14,807 nucleotides of DNA from Candidatus Moraniibacteriota bacterium (GTDB lineage: Bacteria; Patescibacteriota; Minisyncoccia; Moranbacterales; GCA-2747515): NCBI GenBank assembly GCA_029933995.1, contig JAOZNB010000023.1, forward strand, positions 1 through 14,807, read 5' to 3'. Under the pieces are notes generated by a model, which saw only the letters and a list, made by a program, of their open reading frames with translations, was not told the DNA's origin and did no database searches. Positions 6,960-14,285 of this stretch are shown here, piece by piece (within the stretch, counting starts at the first letter, position 1; each line of letters opens with the position of its first letter). Made by a program: the position numbers and the translations under genes.

Positions 6960-6988
6960 TTGTAAGATGACAAGTTTTGTGATATAAT
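6960..6988 (+). promoter_or_regulatory. Promoter of the 7059-7601 gene pair
   Basis: TTGTAA (6960-6965) and TATAAT (6983-6988) are 17 bp apart, and TGA before TATAAT makes it an extended -10. The predicted leader of about 60 nt (6995-7058) ends in a good Shine-Dalgarno, AGGAG, nine bases before the ATG. Confidence 0.65.
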
Positions 6989-7058
6989 AATTTATTATTC
7001 GTTAAGTGGTTTTGTATAGAGGTAATTTAATTTTAAAATATATTAGGAGAGTGATGTC

Positions 7059-7268
7059 ATGCATAGTTCTTTAAAAATAATTAATGGTAATATTACTTTT
7101 GTAAAATTTTGTAAAATTATTGATCAATGTGGAGGTCGAGCAAGTGAACGTGATGGTTTGCGTGGTGTATATGATTCACACAAGGAAATGAAAGGTCAAG
7201 TTACAATTGGAGATGCTACGCTTATTGCAAATACAATTGTAGCACAAGACTTAAATTATGAATGGTGA
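7059..7268 (+). CDS. Small hypothetical protein (69 aa)
   Basis: This is a soluble-looking 69-residue protein of unknown function. It has no signal peptide or membrane segment. It contains two Cys (in KFCKIIDQCGG) and a mixed-charge centre (RASERDGLRGVYD). AGGAG upstream of the ATG, the promoter at 6960-6988 and the 12-nt gap to the next gene support it as a real first gene of a two-gene operon. No family is recognised. A role linked to the downstream membrane protein is possible from the spacing only. Confidence 0.65.
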   Translation: MHSSLKIINGNITFVKFCKIIDQCGGRASERDGLRGVYDSHKEMKGQVTIGDATLIANTIVAQDLNYEW

Positions 7269-7280
7269 GAGGATGATATA

Positions 7281-7601
7281 ATGAGATGGTATTTAAAAAT
7301 AGCTATAGTAATTTCAGTATTAATTGTAAGCTGTGCGATAGTTTCGGGTGGCATATTATTTTATGCAAATATTTTGCATCAATTTAATTGGTCATACGAT
7401 ATGATTTTTATAACATTTTTTTCATTTATTGCTTTGATGGTTATAGGTGGACTAATATTTATAATGCCTTGGGATAAAGAATATGACATAAAATTGGCAG
7501 AAGGTTTGAGTGAAGAAGTATCATTTAATGAGGCATGTAAAATTGCTACACGTTGTCCACCAAAGTGGTTTTTGCAACCTTTTAGAAAGAAAAAGACTTA
7601 A
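7281..7601 (+). CDS. Small membrane protein with two transmembrane segments (106 aa)
   Basis: This 106-residue protein has hydrophobic segments at about residues 5-30 and 41-63, separated by a short loop (HQFNWSYD), then a charged C-terminal tail of about 40 residues ending in RKKKT. The positive-inside rule puts both ends in the cytoplasm. The tail holds two Cys (EACKIATRCPP) that could be a metal- or partner-binding site, though this is a guess. GAGAGG lies eight bases before the ATG. The gene follows the 69-residue gene by 12 nt and is closed by the hairpin at 7612-7641. Function is unknown. Confidence 0.75.
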   Translation: MRWYLKIAIVISVLIVSCAIVSGGILFYANILHQFNWSYDMIFITFFSFIALMVIGGLIFIMPWDKEYDIKLAEGLSEEVSFNEACKIATRCPPKWFLQPFRKKKT

Positions 7602-7611
7602 TGGATTTGAC

Positions 7612-7648
7612 AAGAGATGAAATATAATTATTTTATCTCTTTTCTTTT
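7612..7648 (+). terminator. Rho-independent terminator of the 7059-7601 operon
   Basis: AAGAGATGAAATA (7612-7624) pairs with TATTTTATCTCTT (7629-7641) with one G-U wobble and a TAAT loop, followed by TTCTTTT. It starts 10 nt after the stop and runs straight into the recJ promoter. Confidence 0.85.
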
Positions 7649-7658
7649 GTGGTACAAT
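7648..7658 (+). promoter_or_regulatory. Extended -10 promoter of recJ
   Basis: TGTGGTACAAT carries the extended -10 TGG-TACAAT (-10 at 7653-7658). No good -35 is seen, because that space is taken by the hairpin of the preceding terminator. Transcription would start around 7664-7667, at or just before the ATG at 7667, so the mRNA would be almost leaderless. Confidence 0.6.
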
Positions 7659-7666
7659 ATGTAGAT

Positions 7667-9364
7667 ATGAAATGGAATATAAAAGATAAAAAAGAAGGGA
7701 AAATCCAAAATGTTACATTGCATCCGATTATTGAACAGTTGCTTTTGCAAAAAGAGATTACAACAAAAGATGCAGTTGAAGATTTTTTTGCACCAAATTA
7801 TGATGATTTACATGATCCATTTTTATTTCAGGATATGGAGCGTGTTATAGAACGTGTAAAAAAAGCGATTAATAATCAAGAGATTATTGGGATTTTTGGA
7901 GATCATGATGCAGATGGTGTCAGCAGCGCGACTGTGCTTGCAGATGGCTTGGAGATGCTTGGATTGAATGTTGATGTCTATATTCCTGATAAAATAACAG
8001 AAGGTCATGGTATTAACAAAACAGCAATTGATGAATTTACCAGTATGGGTATTACACTTATGTTTAGTGTTGACTGTGGTACGTCAAATGTGGATGAGGT
8101 TGCATATGCAAATTCAAAAGATATTGATGTAATCATTACAGATCATCATCATGCACCAGAAGTGCTACCAGATGCGTATGCAATTATAAATCCACAATTA
8201 CCTGGTGAAACATATCCATTTAAATATCTTTCAGGTACGGCAGTTGCTTTTAAGGTTATACAAGCATTATTTAATAAAATATCCCCTGAAAAAACGGATC
8301 AATTAAAATGGTTTTTGGATGTTGTTTGTGTAGGGACTGTTGCTGATTGTATGCCACTTATTGATGAAAATCGAATACTTGTAAAGTATGGGTTAATAGT
8401 ACTTTCCAAAACAAAACGATTGGGATATCAGGAGATGATTAATGTTGGCGGCATTGCTATTAATCAATCAAGTATCCCTTCAGCAAATACTGTTGCATTT
8501 CAAATGGCACCACGAATCAATGCTGCAGGACGAATGAGTCATGCAAAATACGCTTTTGAGTTAATGCGTGAAACTGATCGTTTTGAGGCTATAAAACAAG
8601 CGCAAATATTAGAACAACAAAATTTAGATAGACGAGAGATAACAGAGCAGTTAACTACAGAAGTTAAAAAAATTGTAGAAAAAAGTCACAAAGATAAGTC
8701 TTTTATTTTAATTTCTAGTGCAGATTATCCAGTAGGTATTGTAGGAATTATTGCAGGACGAATTGCAGATAAATATAATAAACCGACAGGTATTTTTACT
8801 AAATATGAGGATGAGAGTAGAGGGTCTTTCCGGAGTGTGGATGGTGTTCATATCATAGATATATTAAATGAATGTAGTGAACATCTTGAAAAATTTGGAG
8901 GTCATGCACAAGCTGCTGGTGCAGCAATTAAAAATGAGAATTTTGATAAATTTTGTGAAGTTGCAAATGTGTGTGTGGCTGAGCATGTTGGTAATAATGT
9001 AATTTCACCTGGCATAGATGCTGATTGTGAAATTTTAATTGAAGATGTGTCTCGAAAATTATCTACAGAATTACAAAAACTAGAGCCATTTGGAGAAAAA
9101 AATGAAGAGCCTATATTTGTAGTACGTAATTTAATTGTAACTGATATCCGTGCGATTGGTTCTGATAAAAAACATCTCAAAATGAAACTAACTTCACAAA
9201 ATGGTGGTGTTGCGTATGATGCAATTGCTTTTGGGATGGGTCATATAACAAAAGTGGTATCTGAGGGTGATATAATTGATATTGTTGCTCATATACAAGA
9301 AAATGAGTGGATGGGAAATGTAAGTGTACAATTTAATATTGTTGATTTAAAGATTTTGGAATAG
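7667..9364 (+). CDS. recJ: Single-stranded-DNA-specific exonuclease RecJ
   Basis: This 565-residue protein is of normal RecJ length. RecJ degrades single-stranded DNA 5' to 3' in recombination and mismatch repair. DHH-superfamily motifs appear in order: DHDADG at 79-84, VDCGT with D136, the DHH motif at 159-161 followed by a third His, ADCMPL with D227, then the DHHA1 part with GRMSHAK, PVGIVGIIAGRIA and GGHAQAAG at 411-418, and a C-terminal OB-like segment. All expected metal-binding positions are filled. A GTG at 7649 would add six residues, but it overlaps the -10 box, so the ATG at 7667 is preferred. There is no Shine-Dalgarno. It appears to be transcribed from its own promoter. Confidence 0.95.
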   Translation: MKWNIKDKKEGKIQNVTLHPIIEQLLLQKEITTKDAVEDFFAPNYDDLHDPFLFQDMERVIERVKKAINNQEIIGIFGDHDADGVSSATVLADGLEMLGLNVDVYIPDKITEGHGINKTAIDEFTSMGITLMFSVDCGTSNVDEVAYANSKDIDVIITDHHHAPEVLPDAYAIINPQLPGETYPFKYLSGTAVAFKVIQALFNKISPEKTDQLKWFLDVVCVGTVADCMPLIDENRILVKYGLIVLSKTKRLGYQEMINVGGIAINQSSIPSANTVAFQMAPRINAAGRMSHAKYAFELMRETDRFEAIKQAQILEQQNLDRREITEQLTTEVKKIVEKSHKDKSFILISSADYPVGIVGIIAGRIADKYNKPTGIFTKYEDESRGSFRSVDGVHIIDILNECSEHLEKFGGHAQAAGAAIKNENFDKFCEVANVCVAEHVGNNVISPGIDADCEILIEDVSRKLSTELQKLEPFGEKNEEPIFVVRNLIVTDIRAIGSDKKHLKMKLTSQNGGVAYDAIAFGMGHITKVVSEGDIIDIVAHIQENEWMGNVSVQFNIVDLKILE

Positions 9365-9380
9365 TGGTATGAGTTTATTT

Positions 9381-9391
9381 TGTGGTATAAT
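9381..9391 (+). promoter_or_regulatory. Extended -10 promoter of the TSP3 protein/kinase operon
   Basis: TGTGGTATAAT contains TGG-TATAAT with a perfect -10 at 9386-9391. It is almost identical to the recJ element. A second TATAAT at 9410-9415 lies 8 nt before the ATG and could give a near-leaderless transcript instead. No clear -35 was seen for either. Confidence 0.55.
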
Positions 9392-9423
9392 ATTAAAGAA
9401 GTAAATAAATATAATATAAAAAA

Positions 9424-10896
9424 ATGTTTAAACACAATAAAAAAGGTTTTTTGTTAGGATTTTTTAGTATTGCTATGCTATTTTTAGTTTATGGCATTGT
9501 TGTAAATTTTGGTGATGAGGTGGATGCAATTAATTTTGTGGATAAATCAGCATCTTCAAAACCACCTATTCGTCAAGACATACCAATAAAAGATGATGTA
9601 GATGAAAAGAGGGAGATAGAAATTGTCGATGATGAGGATGATATTGAAATTGTTAAGGCTGATGATAAATTGGTAGATGATATTGTTGATGATGAGGAAG
9701 AGGATGATAAAAATGATAATATTGTTGAGCAAATTACAAAAGAAGTGCCTATAAAAAATGATATCACTAAGCCTGTTAGTGTAAGTGAAGATTTGGCAGA
9801 AGGTGTAAATGATACTGAAATTGTAGCACCTGCTATTCAAATTATTGAGCCTGCAAATAACCAGGTTATTACAACTAAAGTTTTTGATATAAAAGCAACT
9901 GTTGATAATGCGTTGCAAGTAGAAGGATATGCAAAAAAAGATAATTCTGATCAAAAAATATATCTAGGCCAATTTAAAAAAATAGATCAGTCCGTGTGGG
10001 TATTACCAATTGATGTAACTAGAAAATTACCAAATGGTAAATATGTAATTAGTTTTAAAATAAAAAATACTAATGGGGAGTATGCTGGCAAAGATTTAAA
10101 TATAACTATTAATCATGCAGTTACTGCTATTGCAAAAGAACAAATATTATCTGACATTAAACAAGACATTGGTGTAAATCAGAATAAAAAAGATACAAAA
10201 GACAGGTTAGATAAAGTAGATGTAAAAGTAGTAGATACAGATAATGATGGATTATCTGATGTAAATGAACTTTTGCTGGGTACGGATCCGATAAATCCAG
10301 ATTCGGATGGTGATGGTTATATAGATGGTGATGAGATACGAACTGGGTATGATCCATTGAAATTTTCTCCAGGTGATAAAAGTGACAAGATGATTTTTCA
10401 AAGTCCAAAAGAAAAAGGGGATATTAACGATGAATTTAAAGTGACAGATGCACAATTCAAAAAAGCAAGAGAAAGTGCTAATTATACCGGGCAAGATATT
10501 ATTTCATTGAAGGGTGTTGCTATACCAAATTCTTTTGTGAATATTTACATATATAGTGATACTCCAATTATTGTAACTGTTAAAACTGATAGTTTGGGAC
10601 ATTGGAATTATGAGTTGGATAAAAATCTTGAAAATGGTGAGCATGAAGTGTATGTTGTATTAACAGATAACACAGGTAAGATTACGTCAAAGAGTAAAGC
10701 ATTTAATTTCATTAAGACTGCTGAGGCTATTAGCCTAGAGGAGGCAGAAATGGTGAAGCAGCAGACACAGTCACCAATTGAAAAAAATAAAAGTATAAGT
10801 TGGATGTATTTTTTTGTAATAATTGTAACATTTTTGAGTTTAACAATTATCATAATTAGTAGAGTTAATAAAAAAATGAATAATGTTCATGAATAA
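9424..10896 (+). CDS. Two-TM surface protein with Ig-like domains and thrombospondin type 3 repeats
   Basis: This 490-residue protein has hydrophobic segments at about 8-28 and 459-479, so the middle should be outside the membrane with both ends inside. Residues 53-100 are a very acidic linker. Residues 131-232 look like an Ig-like beta-sandwich (IQIIEPANNQVITT...). Residues 271-304 hold thrombospondin type 3 calcium-binding repeats, DTDNDGLSD and DSDGDGYIDGDE, each with the Asp ladder intact. Residues 360-435 form a second Ig-like domain (SFVNIYIYSD; GHWNYELD; LENGEHEVYV). The repeats suggest a calcium-stabilised surface rod or adhesin, which is inference. The 3' end overlaps the start of the histidine kinase gene by 8-14 nt, so the two are probably co-translated and may act together. 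There is no Shine-Dalgarno before the ATG at 9424. Confidence 0.85.
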   Translation: MFKHNKKGFLLGFFSIAMLFLVYGIVVNFGDEVDAINFVDKSASSKPPIRQDIPIKDDVDEKREIEIVDDEDDIEIVKADDKLVDDIVDDEEEDDKNDNIVEQITKEVPIKNDITKPVSVSEDLAEGVNDTEIVAPAIQIIEPANNQVITTKVFDIKATVDNALQVEGYAKKDNSDQKIYLGQFKKIDQSVWVLPIDVTRKLPNGKYVISFKIKNTNGEYAGKDLNITINHAVTAIAKEQILSDIKQDIGVNQNKKDTKDRLDKVDVKVVDTDNDGLSDVNELLLGTDPINPDSDGDGYIDGDEIRTGYDPLKFSPGDKSDKMIFQSPKEKGDINDEFKVTDAQFKKARESANYTGQDIISLKGVAIPNSFVNIYIYSDTPIIVTVKTDSLGHWNYELDKNLENGEHEVYVVLTDNTGKITSKSKAFNFIKTAEAISLEEAEMVKQQTQSPIEKNKSISWMYFFVIIVTFLSLTIIIISRVNKKMNNVHE

Positions 10897-12223
10897 AAAA
10901 TCAATTTTATTTAAAAATAATACAATTATTTACTCAATACTATTGATTGTTTTTGTGACGATTATCATCTTTTTCAATACGTATTATTTTGTGGGCAAAT
11001 TTCAAAATATTACGGACAAATTATTACAAGAAAAAGCTGTTTTGGTAGAGGATATTATTGGCATTATGATTGATGATGTAAATAATATCGCAGAAGTTGA
11101 GGCTGAAATTATAGAAATTAGCGAGAAAGATGATGAAATTTTGGATATTTCTATATTGCAAATATCAGAAGATAATGAAAAATTTCACAGAATAATATCT
11201 ATTCATGAGAAAAAAGTTGATACAGCAGATGAAATTAATTTTTTGGCATGGCGTAATGAGGAAGGTGTTGCAATTTTAAATCAAGATCACGGTGAGCGGT
11301 ATTGGCGTGTTGTAAAAACAATTAGAGAGGGTGAGGAAAAAGTTGCCCTTATAGAGTTAAAAGTTTCTTTATTGAATAGCGATAAATTTATTGATGCGGC
11401 AATTCGGCAGATATATATTGTGACTGTTATTGCATTGATCATATTGTTGTTGCTCATCGTCAATCATATGAGAATGTTTCAGTATGTACTCAAATCAAAT
11501 AGGTTGGAAGAGTTGGATGAAATGAAAGACAGCTTTATAGCAATGGCGAGTCATGAACTCAAAAGTCCACTCACTGCTATTCGTGGGTATGCAGAGTTAT
11601 TGAAGGATTCACTCAAACAGGATGATAAAATAAAAGAAAGTGAATCCATGAAAGAAAATTTACGGTATATTAATAATATTGATATATCATCACAGCGATT
11701 AACAGCTTTGGTAGAAGATATATTAGAAGTCTCTCGTATTGAACAGGGCAATCTTACAATGAATATTACACAAATTAATTTGACTGAAATTGTTACAAAA
11801 ACAATTGAGCAATTAACTAATAATGCAAAGAAGAAAGGACTGAAGATTACTTCTGAATTGGGTGATAAAAATATTTTGGCACAGGGAGATTATGGACGTG
11901 TACAGCAAATCATTATTAATCTCGTTAGTAATGCAATTAAATATACACCTGAGGGCAGTGTGCGCATCCTGACAAAAGAAGATAAAAAGAATATATACAT
12001 CATTGTGGAAGATACGGGTATGGGTATTTCTGCTGATAGCATGAAACATCTTTTCTCTAAATTTTATAGAATAAAAAATGAAAAAACAGATAAAATATCT
12101 GGTACAGGGTTAGGACTATGGATTTCTAGAGAGCTTGCAAGACGGATGCATGGTGATTTAACAGTTGAAAGCATGGAAGGCATTGGTTCTCACTTTATCT
12201 TAAAATTAAAAAAAGAAGCTTGA
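10883..12223 (+). CDS. Membrane sensor histidine kinase
   Basis: The protein is 446 residues from the ATG at 10883, or 444 from the equally possible ATG at 10889; numbers here use the latter. TM1 is at about 12-34, an extracytoplasmic sensor region of about 140 residues follows, and TM2 is at about 175-194. No HAMP domain is visible; a short helix (NRLEELDEMK) leads into the HisKA domain, where the phosphorylated His is H222 in ASHELKSPL. The HATPase domain has an N box (NLVSNAIKYT, N348), a G1 box (VEDTGMGIS, D375) and GTGLGLWIS. All catalytic motifs are intact. It overlaps the 3' end of the surface-protein gene, with no own Shine-Dalgarno, which suggests translational coupling. No cognate response regulator with an intact Asp is encoded in the window. 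The sensed signal is unknown. Confidence 0.92.
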   Translation: MFMNKKSILFKNNTIIYSILLIVFVTIIIFFNTYYFVGKFQNITDKLLQEKAVLVEDIIGIMIDDVNNIAEVEAEIIEISEKDDEILDISILQISEDNEKFHRIISIHEKKVDTADEINFLAWRNEEGVAILNQDHGERYWRVVKTIREGEEKVALIELKVSLLNSDKFIDAAIRQIYIVTVIALIILLLLIVNHMRMFQYVLKSNRLEELDEMKDSFIAMASHELKSPLTAIRGYAELLKDSLKQDDKIKESESMKENLRYINNIDISSQRLTALVEDILEVSRIEQGNLTMNITQINLTEIVTKTIEQLTNNAKKKGLKITSELGDKNILAQGDYGRVQQIIINLVSNAIKYTPEGSVRILTKEDKKNIYIIVEDTGMGISADSMKHLFSKFYRIKNEKTDKISGTGLGLWISRELARRMHGDLTVESMEGIGSHFILKLKKEA

Positions 12224-12231
12224 TATACTGA

Positions 12232-12258
12232 TTGACTGGGTAGTTTTTATGTGATAAT
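12232..12258 (+). promoter_or_regulatory. Possible promoter of the P-loop/CYTH operon
   Basis: TTGACT (12232-12237) and GATAAT (12253-12258) are 15 bp apart, shorter than ideal, with TG just before the -10. No convincing terminator is seen after the kinase gene, so read-through from upstream is also possible. Confidence 0.35.
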
Positions 12259-12315
12259 CTATATTATTGCAGTTTTTTAACAATTATATATTAACCATAA
12301 ATAGAGGTGGTAAAC

Positions 12316-13419
12316 ATGATTAAAGAAATTTATAGTCTTGCTATTGATGGCGGACCAAGTTCTGGTAAAAGTACAATATTAGCTAGTCTAATTGAGTTTT
12401 TCGGTGGATTGGGATATCCAACAGTATCCGTACCTGAAGCCGCATCAGAATTATTACTTAATGGTGTTATGCCGTTATCTTTTGCAAGCCCTTTGTTATT
12501 TCAGGAATATTTGATGGAAAAAATTCTTTTGAATGAGGAGTTTTTTGGAAGAGTTTTGCATTCTATGAATAATCCTTTATGTAAAGAGCATGGTTTAAAA
12601 TTCTGTGATAGAGGCTTATTAAGCGGAAAGCCTTATGTAGGTCCTGGTGAGTATGAATTTCTCTTGAAATCTAAGAATATTAGCACTGAAGAGGCATTAC
12701 ATCGTTATAAAGCTGTGATGCATATGCGGACGGCTCCAGAAGAGTTTTATACTGTTGCCAATAATATTGCGCGTACAGAAACTTATGCAGAAGCTTGTGT
12801 CTTGGATAAGGGAAGTTTGGAAGCATGGCAAGGACATCCAAATATACAGATTATCGGTAATGATTATGGTAGTTTTGAGGGAAAGGTAAATACTGCAATC
12901 GGGGCAGTCTCTCAGTTGCTAGGTGTACCAAAACCATTGACAATTGAGCGTAAGTGGCGTGTGCGTAATATTAATTTAGCGCAAATACCTAATCCTGTGG
13001 TTGTACGCATAGTTCAACATTATTTATTGAAAGATGAGGGGCGTGTACGTGCTTGGATTCGTGATGGATCTACGACGTATTTTCATACACATAAAAGTGA
13101 TGTGCCTAGCACAAAACGTGTAAAAGTAGAACGAATCATCTCACGAGCAAAATACGAACAATTGCTCAGGAAGGTTAATATGGAGTGTGCACCAATTGAA
13201 AAATGGCGAGCATATTTTACCTATAAAAATCAATATTTTAGATTAGATTCATTTCATCATGATATTGATCAAATTTTGGAAGTGCAGCCTTCAAGTGAAC
13301 AGGAAGAAATTATTATTCCTCCATTTATTAAAACTGTTTCTGAGGTGACGGATGATTCGAAGTATTACAATTATAATATTGCCAGAGAGTTGGCAAAGCA
13401 AAGGAGACTGATATTATGA
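12316..13419 (+). CDS. P-loop NTPase (AAA_28/NadR-kinase-like) fused to a CYTH triphosphate-tunnel domain
   Basis: This is a 367-residue cytoplasmic protein. Residues 1-195 are a P-loop kinase-like domain: Walker A GGPSSGKST (K18), a DRG motif (CDRGLLSGKP) and a lid-like ARTETYAEA, resembling the AAA_28 group. Residues 205-365 form a CYTH domain: IERKWRV, R-rich strands (VRIVQHYLL; RVRAWIR), KVERIIS, FRLDSFHHD, ILEVQPS and the C-terminal EVTDDSKYYNYNIA. In the usual ExExK signature the first Glu is replaced by Thr (T209-I-E-R-K213). Fusions of P-loop kinases to CYTH are known, for example in plant TTM proteins, but the substrate here cannot be told; a phosphorylated nucleotide or polyphosphate is likely. 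GAGGTGG five bases before the ATG fixes the start; the GTG at 12307 lies inside that Shine-Dalgarno. The stop overlaps the next gene by ATGA. Confidence 0.88.
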   Translation: MIKEIYSLAIDGGPSSGKSTILASLIEFFGGLGYPTVSVPEAASELLLNGVMPLSFASPLLFQEYLMEKILLNEEFFGRVLHSMNNPLCKEHGLKFCDRGLLSGKPYVGPGEYEFLLKSKNISTEEALHRYKAVMHMRTAPEEFYTVANNIARTETYAEACVLDKGSLEAWQGHPNIQIIGNDYGSFEGKVNTAIGAVSQLLGVPKPLTIERKWRVRNINLAQIPNPVVVRIVQHYLLKDEGRVRAWIRDGSTTYFHTHKSDVPSTKRVKVERIISRAKYEQLLRKVNMECAPIEKWRAYFTYKNQYFRLDSFHHDIDQILEVQPSSEQEEIIIPPFIKTVSEVTDDSKYYNYNIARELAKQRRLIL

Positions 13420-13697
13420 GTGCATTTGAAATGACAGAAGAACACTTTGTATTTTTAACTTCTATGGTTTTGCAAGGTGGTTCAATTAGAAGCGATCGAT
13501 TTAGTCCTGCTCAGGTACAGACAGTTATAGAGCTTGTGGAGGGTAAATATCTTAGTCGTGAAGAGGAGGGTACCTGTTCTGCATGGGCTTATTATTCCAT
13601 TAATGACCTTAGCTTAGAAGCTGTAAAAACTTATGGTCATAATGTGCTGGATGATGCAATTGCACAAGTCGTTGAGAGCTTGAAGGAAGGTGTATAA
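13416..13697 (+). CDS. Small hypothetical protein, possible winged-helix fold (93 aa)
   Basis: This is a 93-residue soluble protein of unknown function. Its start overlaps the CYTH gene stop (ATGA, 13416-13419), with AGGAG nine bases upstream, and its TAA directly abuts the next ATG, so it sits in the middle of a tightly coupled three-gene operon. Residues 35-71 (VIELVEGKYLSREEEG...YYSI) follow the helix, beta-hairpin wing pattern also seen twice in the next protein. This pattern match is only suggestive. A partner or regulator role for the P-loop/CYTH protein is inferred from the operon alone. Confidence 0.75.
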   Translation: MSAFEMTEEHFVFLTSMVLQGGSIRSDRFSPAQVQTVIELVEGKYLSREEEGTCSAWAYYSINDLSLEAVKTYGHNVLDDAIAQVVESLKEGV

Positions 13698-14177
13698 ATG
13701 AATGAGAATGAAATGACTATAAATGTAAAGAGAGCATTAGATTTGTGTGCAGAATTTCCAGCAGGTTTTTCACCAAAAGGAATTAAAGCAACTAGTGCTT
13801 ATGTTTTTGAAGCGGTCATGCCTTTTTTTGATGCATTGATTGATCAATATTTTATTGAATGCATTGATGAAGAGACATCCACATATAAAGTGACAAATAG
13901 AGGGCGGTACATACTTTCTATGCATGATTCTGATATTGCTGAGGATGTAATTTTGGCAAATAATCAGAAAAAGGCATTGATTATAATGTCCTTAATGAAT
14001 GGCAAAATATCTGCAGCAGATAACTCTTTTAATCCTCATGAATTTTGTAATTTTGAGGATTTAATTACAAGAGGATTTGTGGTGACGGATAGAGATGCTG
14101 ATAATTTTGAGCCTTTTACATTTTGGCTTTCGTCAAAGGGAGAGCGATTTGTGAAAAAACATTGTATTATTTTGTAG
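13698..14177 (+). CDS. Hypothetical protein with two winged-helix-like segments (159 aa)
   Basis: This is a 159-residue soluble protein of unknown function. Two segments share one pattern: residues 44-74 (DALIDQYFIECIDEE...YKVTNRGRYIL) and 119-154 (EDLITRGFVVTDRD...FWLSSKGERFV). Each is a short helix with L.(D/T)(Q/R).F, a turn-rich wing, and a final strand ending in (T/S)..G(R/E)(R/Y). This is the layout of tandem winged-helix domains. AAGGTG lies before the ATG, which follows the previous stop with no gap. A perfect hairpin terminator begins 10 nt after the TAG stop, so this is the last gene of the operon. DNA binding has not been shown, and the domain could serve protein contacts. Confidence 0.75.
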   Translation: MNENEMTINVKRALDLCAEFPAGFSPKGIKATSAYVFEAVMPFFDALIDQYFIECIDEETSTYKVTNRGRYILSMHDSDIAEDVILANNQKKALIIMSLMNGKISAADNSFNPHEFCNFEDLITRGFVVTDRDADNFEPFTFWLSSKGERFVKKHCIIL

Positions 14178-14187
14178 ACTAATACAG

Positions 14188-14218
14188 AAACCCAAGTACG
14201 TAATACGTACTTGGGTTT
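14188..14218 (+). terminator. Rho-independent terminator of the 12316-14177 operon
   Basis: A perfect 15-bp stem (AAACCCAAGTACGTA at 14188-14202, complement at 14204-14218) leaves one unpaired base, so the real loop uses the top few bases of the stem. It is followed by TTATTAATTTTCTTG. Confidence 0.9.
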
Positions 14219-14229
14219 TATTAATTTTC

Positions 14230-14258
14230 TTGTAATAAGTATCAAAAAAATATACAAT
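14230..14258 (+). promoter_or_regulatory. Promoter of rnhA
   Basis: TTGTAA (14230-14235) and TACAAT (14253-14258) are 17 bp apart, the same -35 sequence as at 6960. A second TATAAT lies at 14265-14270. The predicted leader of about 20 nt before the ATG at 14286 is made only of A and T and has no Shine-Dalgarno. Confidence 0.6.
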
Positions 14259-14285
14259 ATTAAATATAATAAAATATAAAATAAT

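Noticed and set aside
7649..7666. GTG start for RecJ
   Set aside because: It lies on the -10 element TGTGGTACAAT and adds six residues outside the family; the ATG at 7667 is better placed.
9556..10494. Minus-strand open frames inside the TSP3 protein gene
   Set aside because: They arise from the GAT-rich acidic and calcium-binding codons; translations are Ile/Ser or His/Leu runs without a family.
12307..12315. GTG start for the P-loop/CYTH protein
   Set aside because: The GTG is part of the Shine-Dalgarno GAGGTGG that serves the ATG at 12316.
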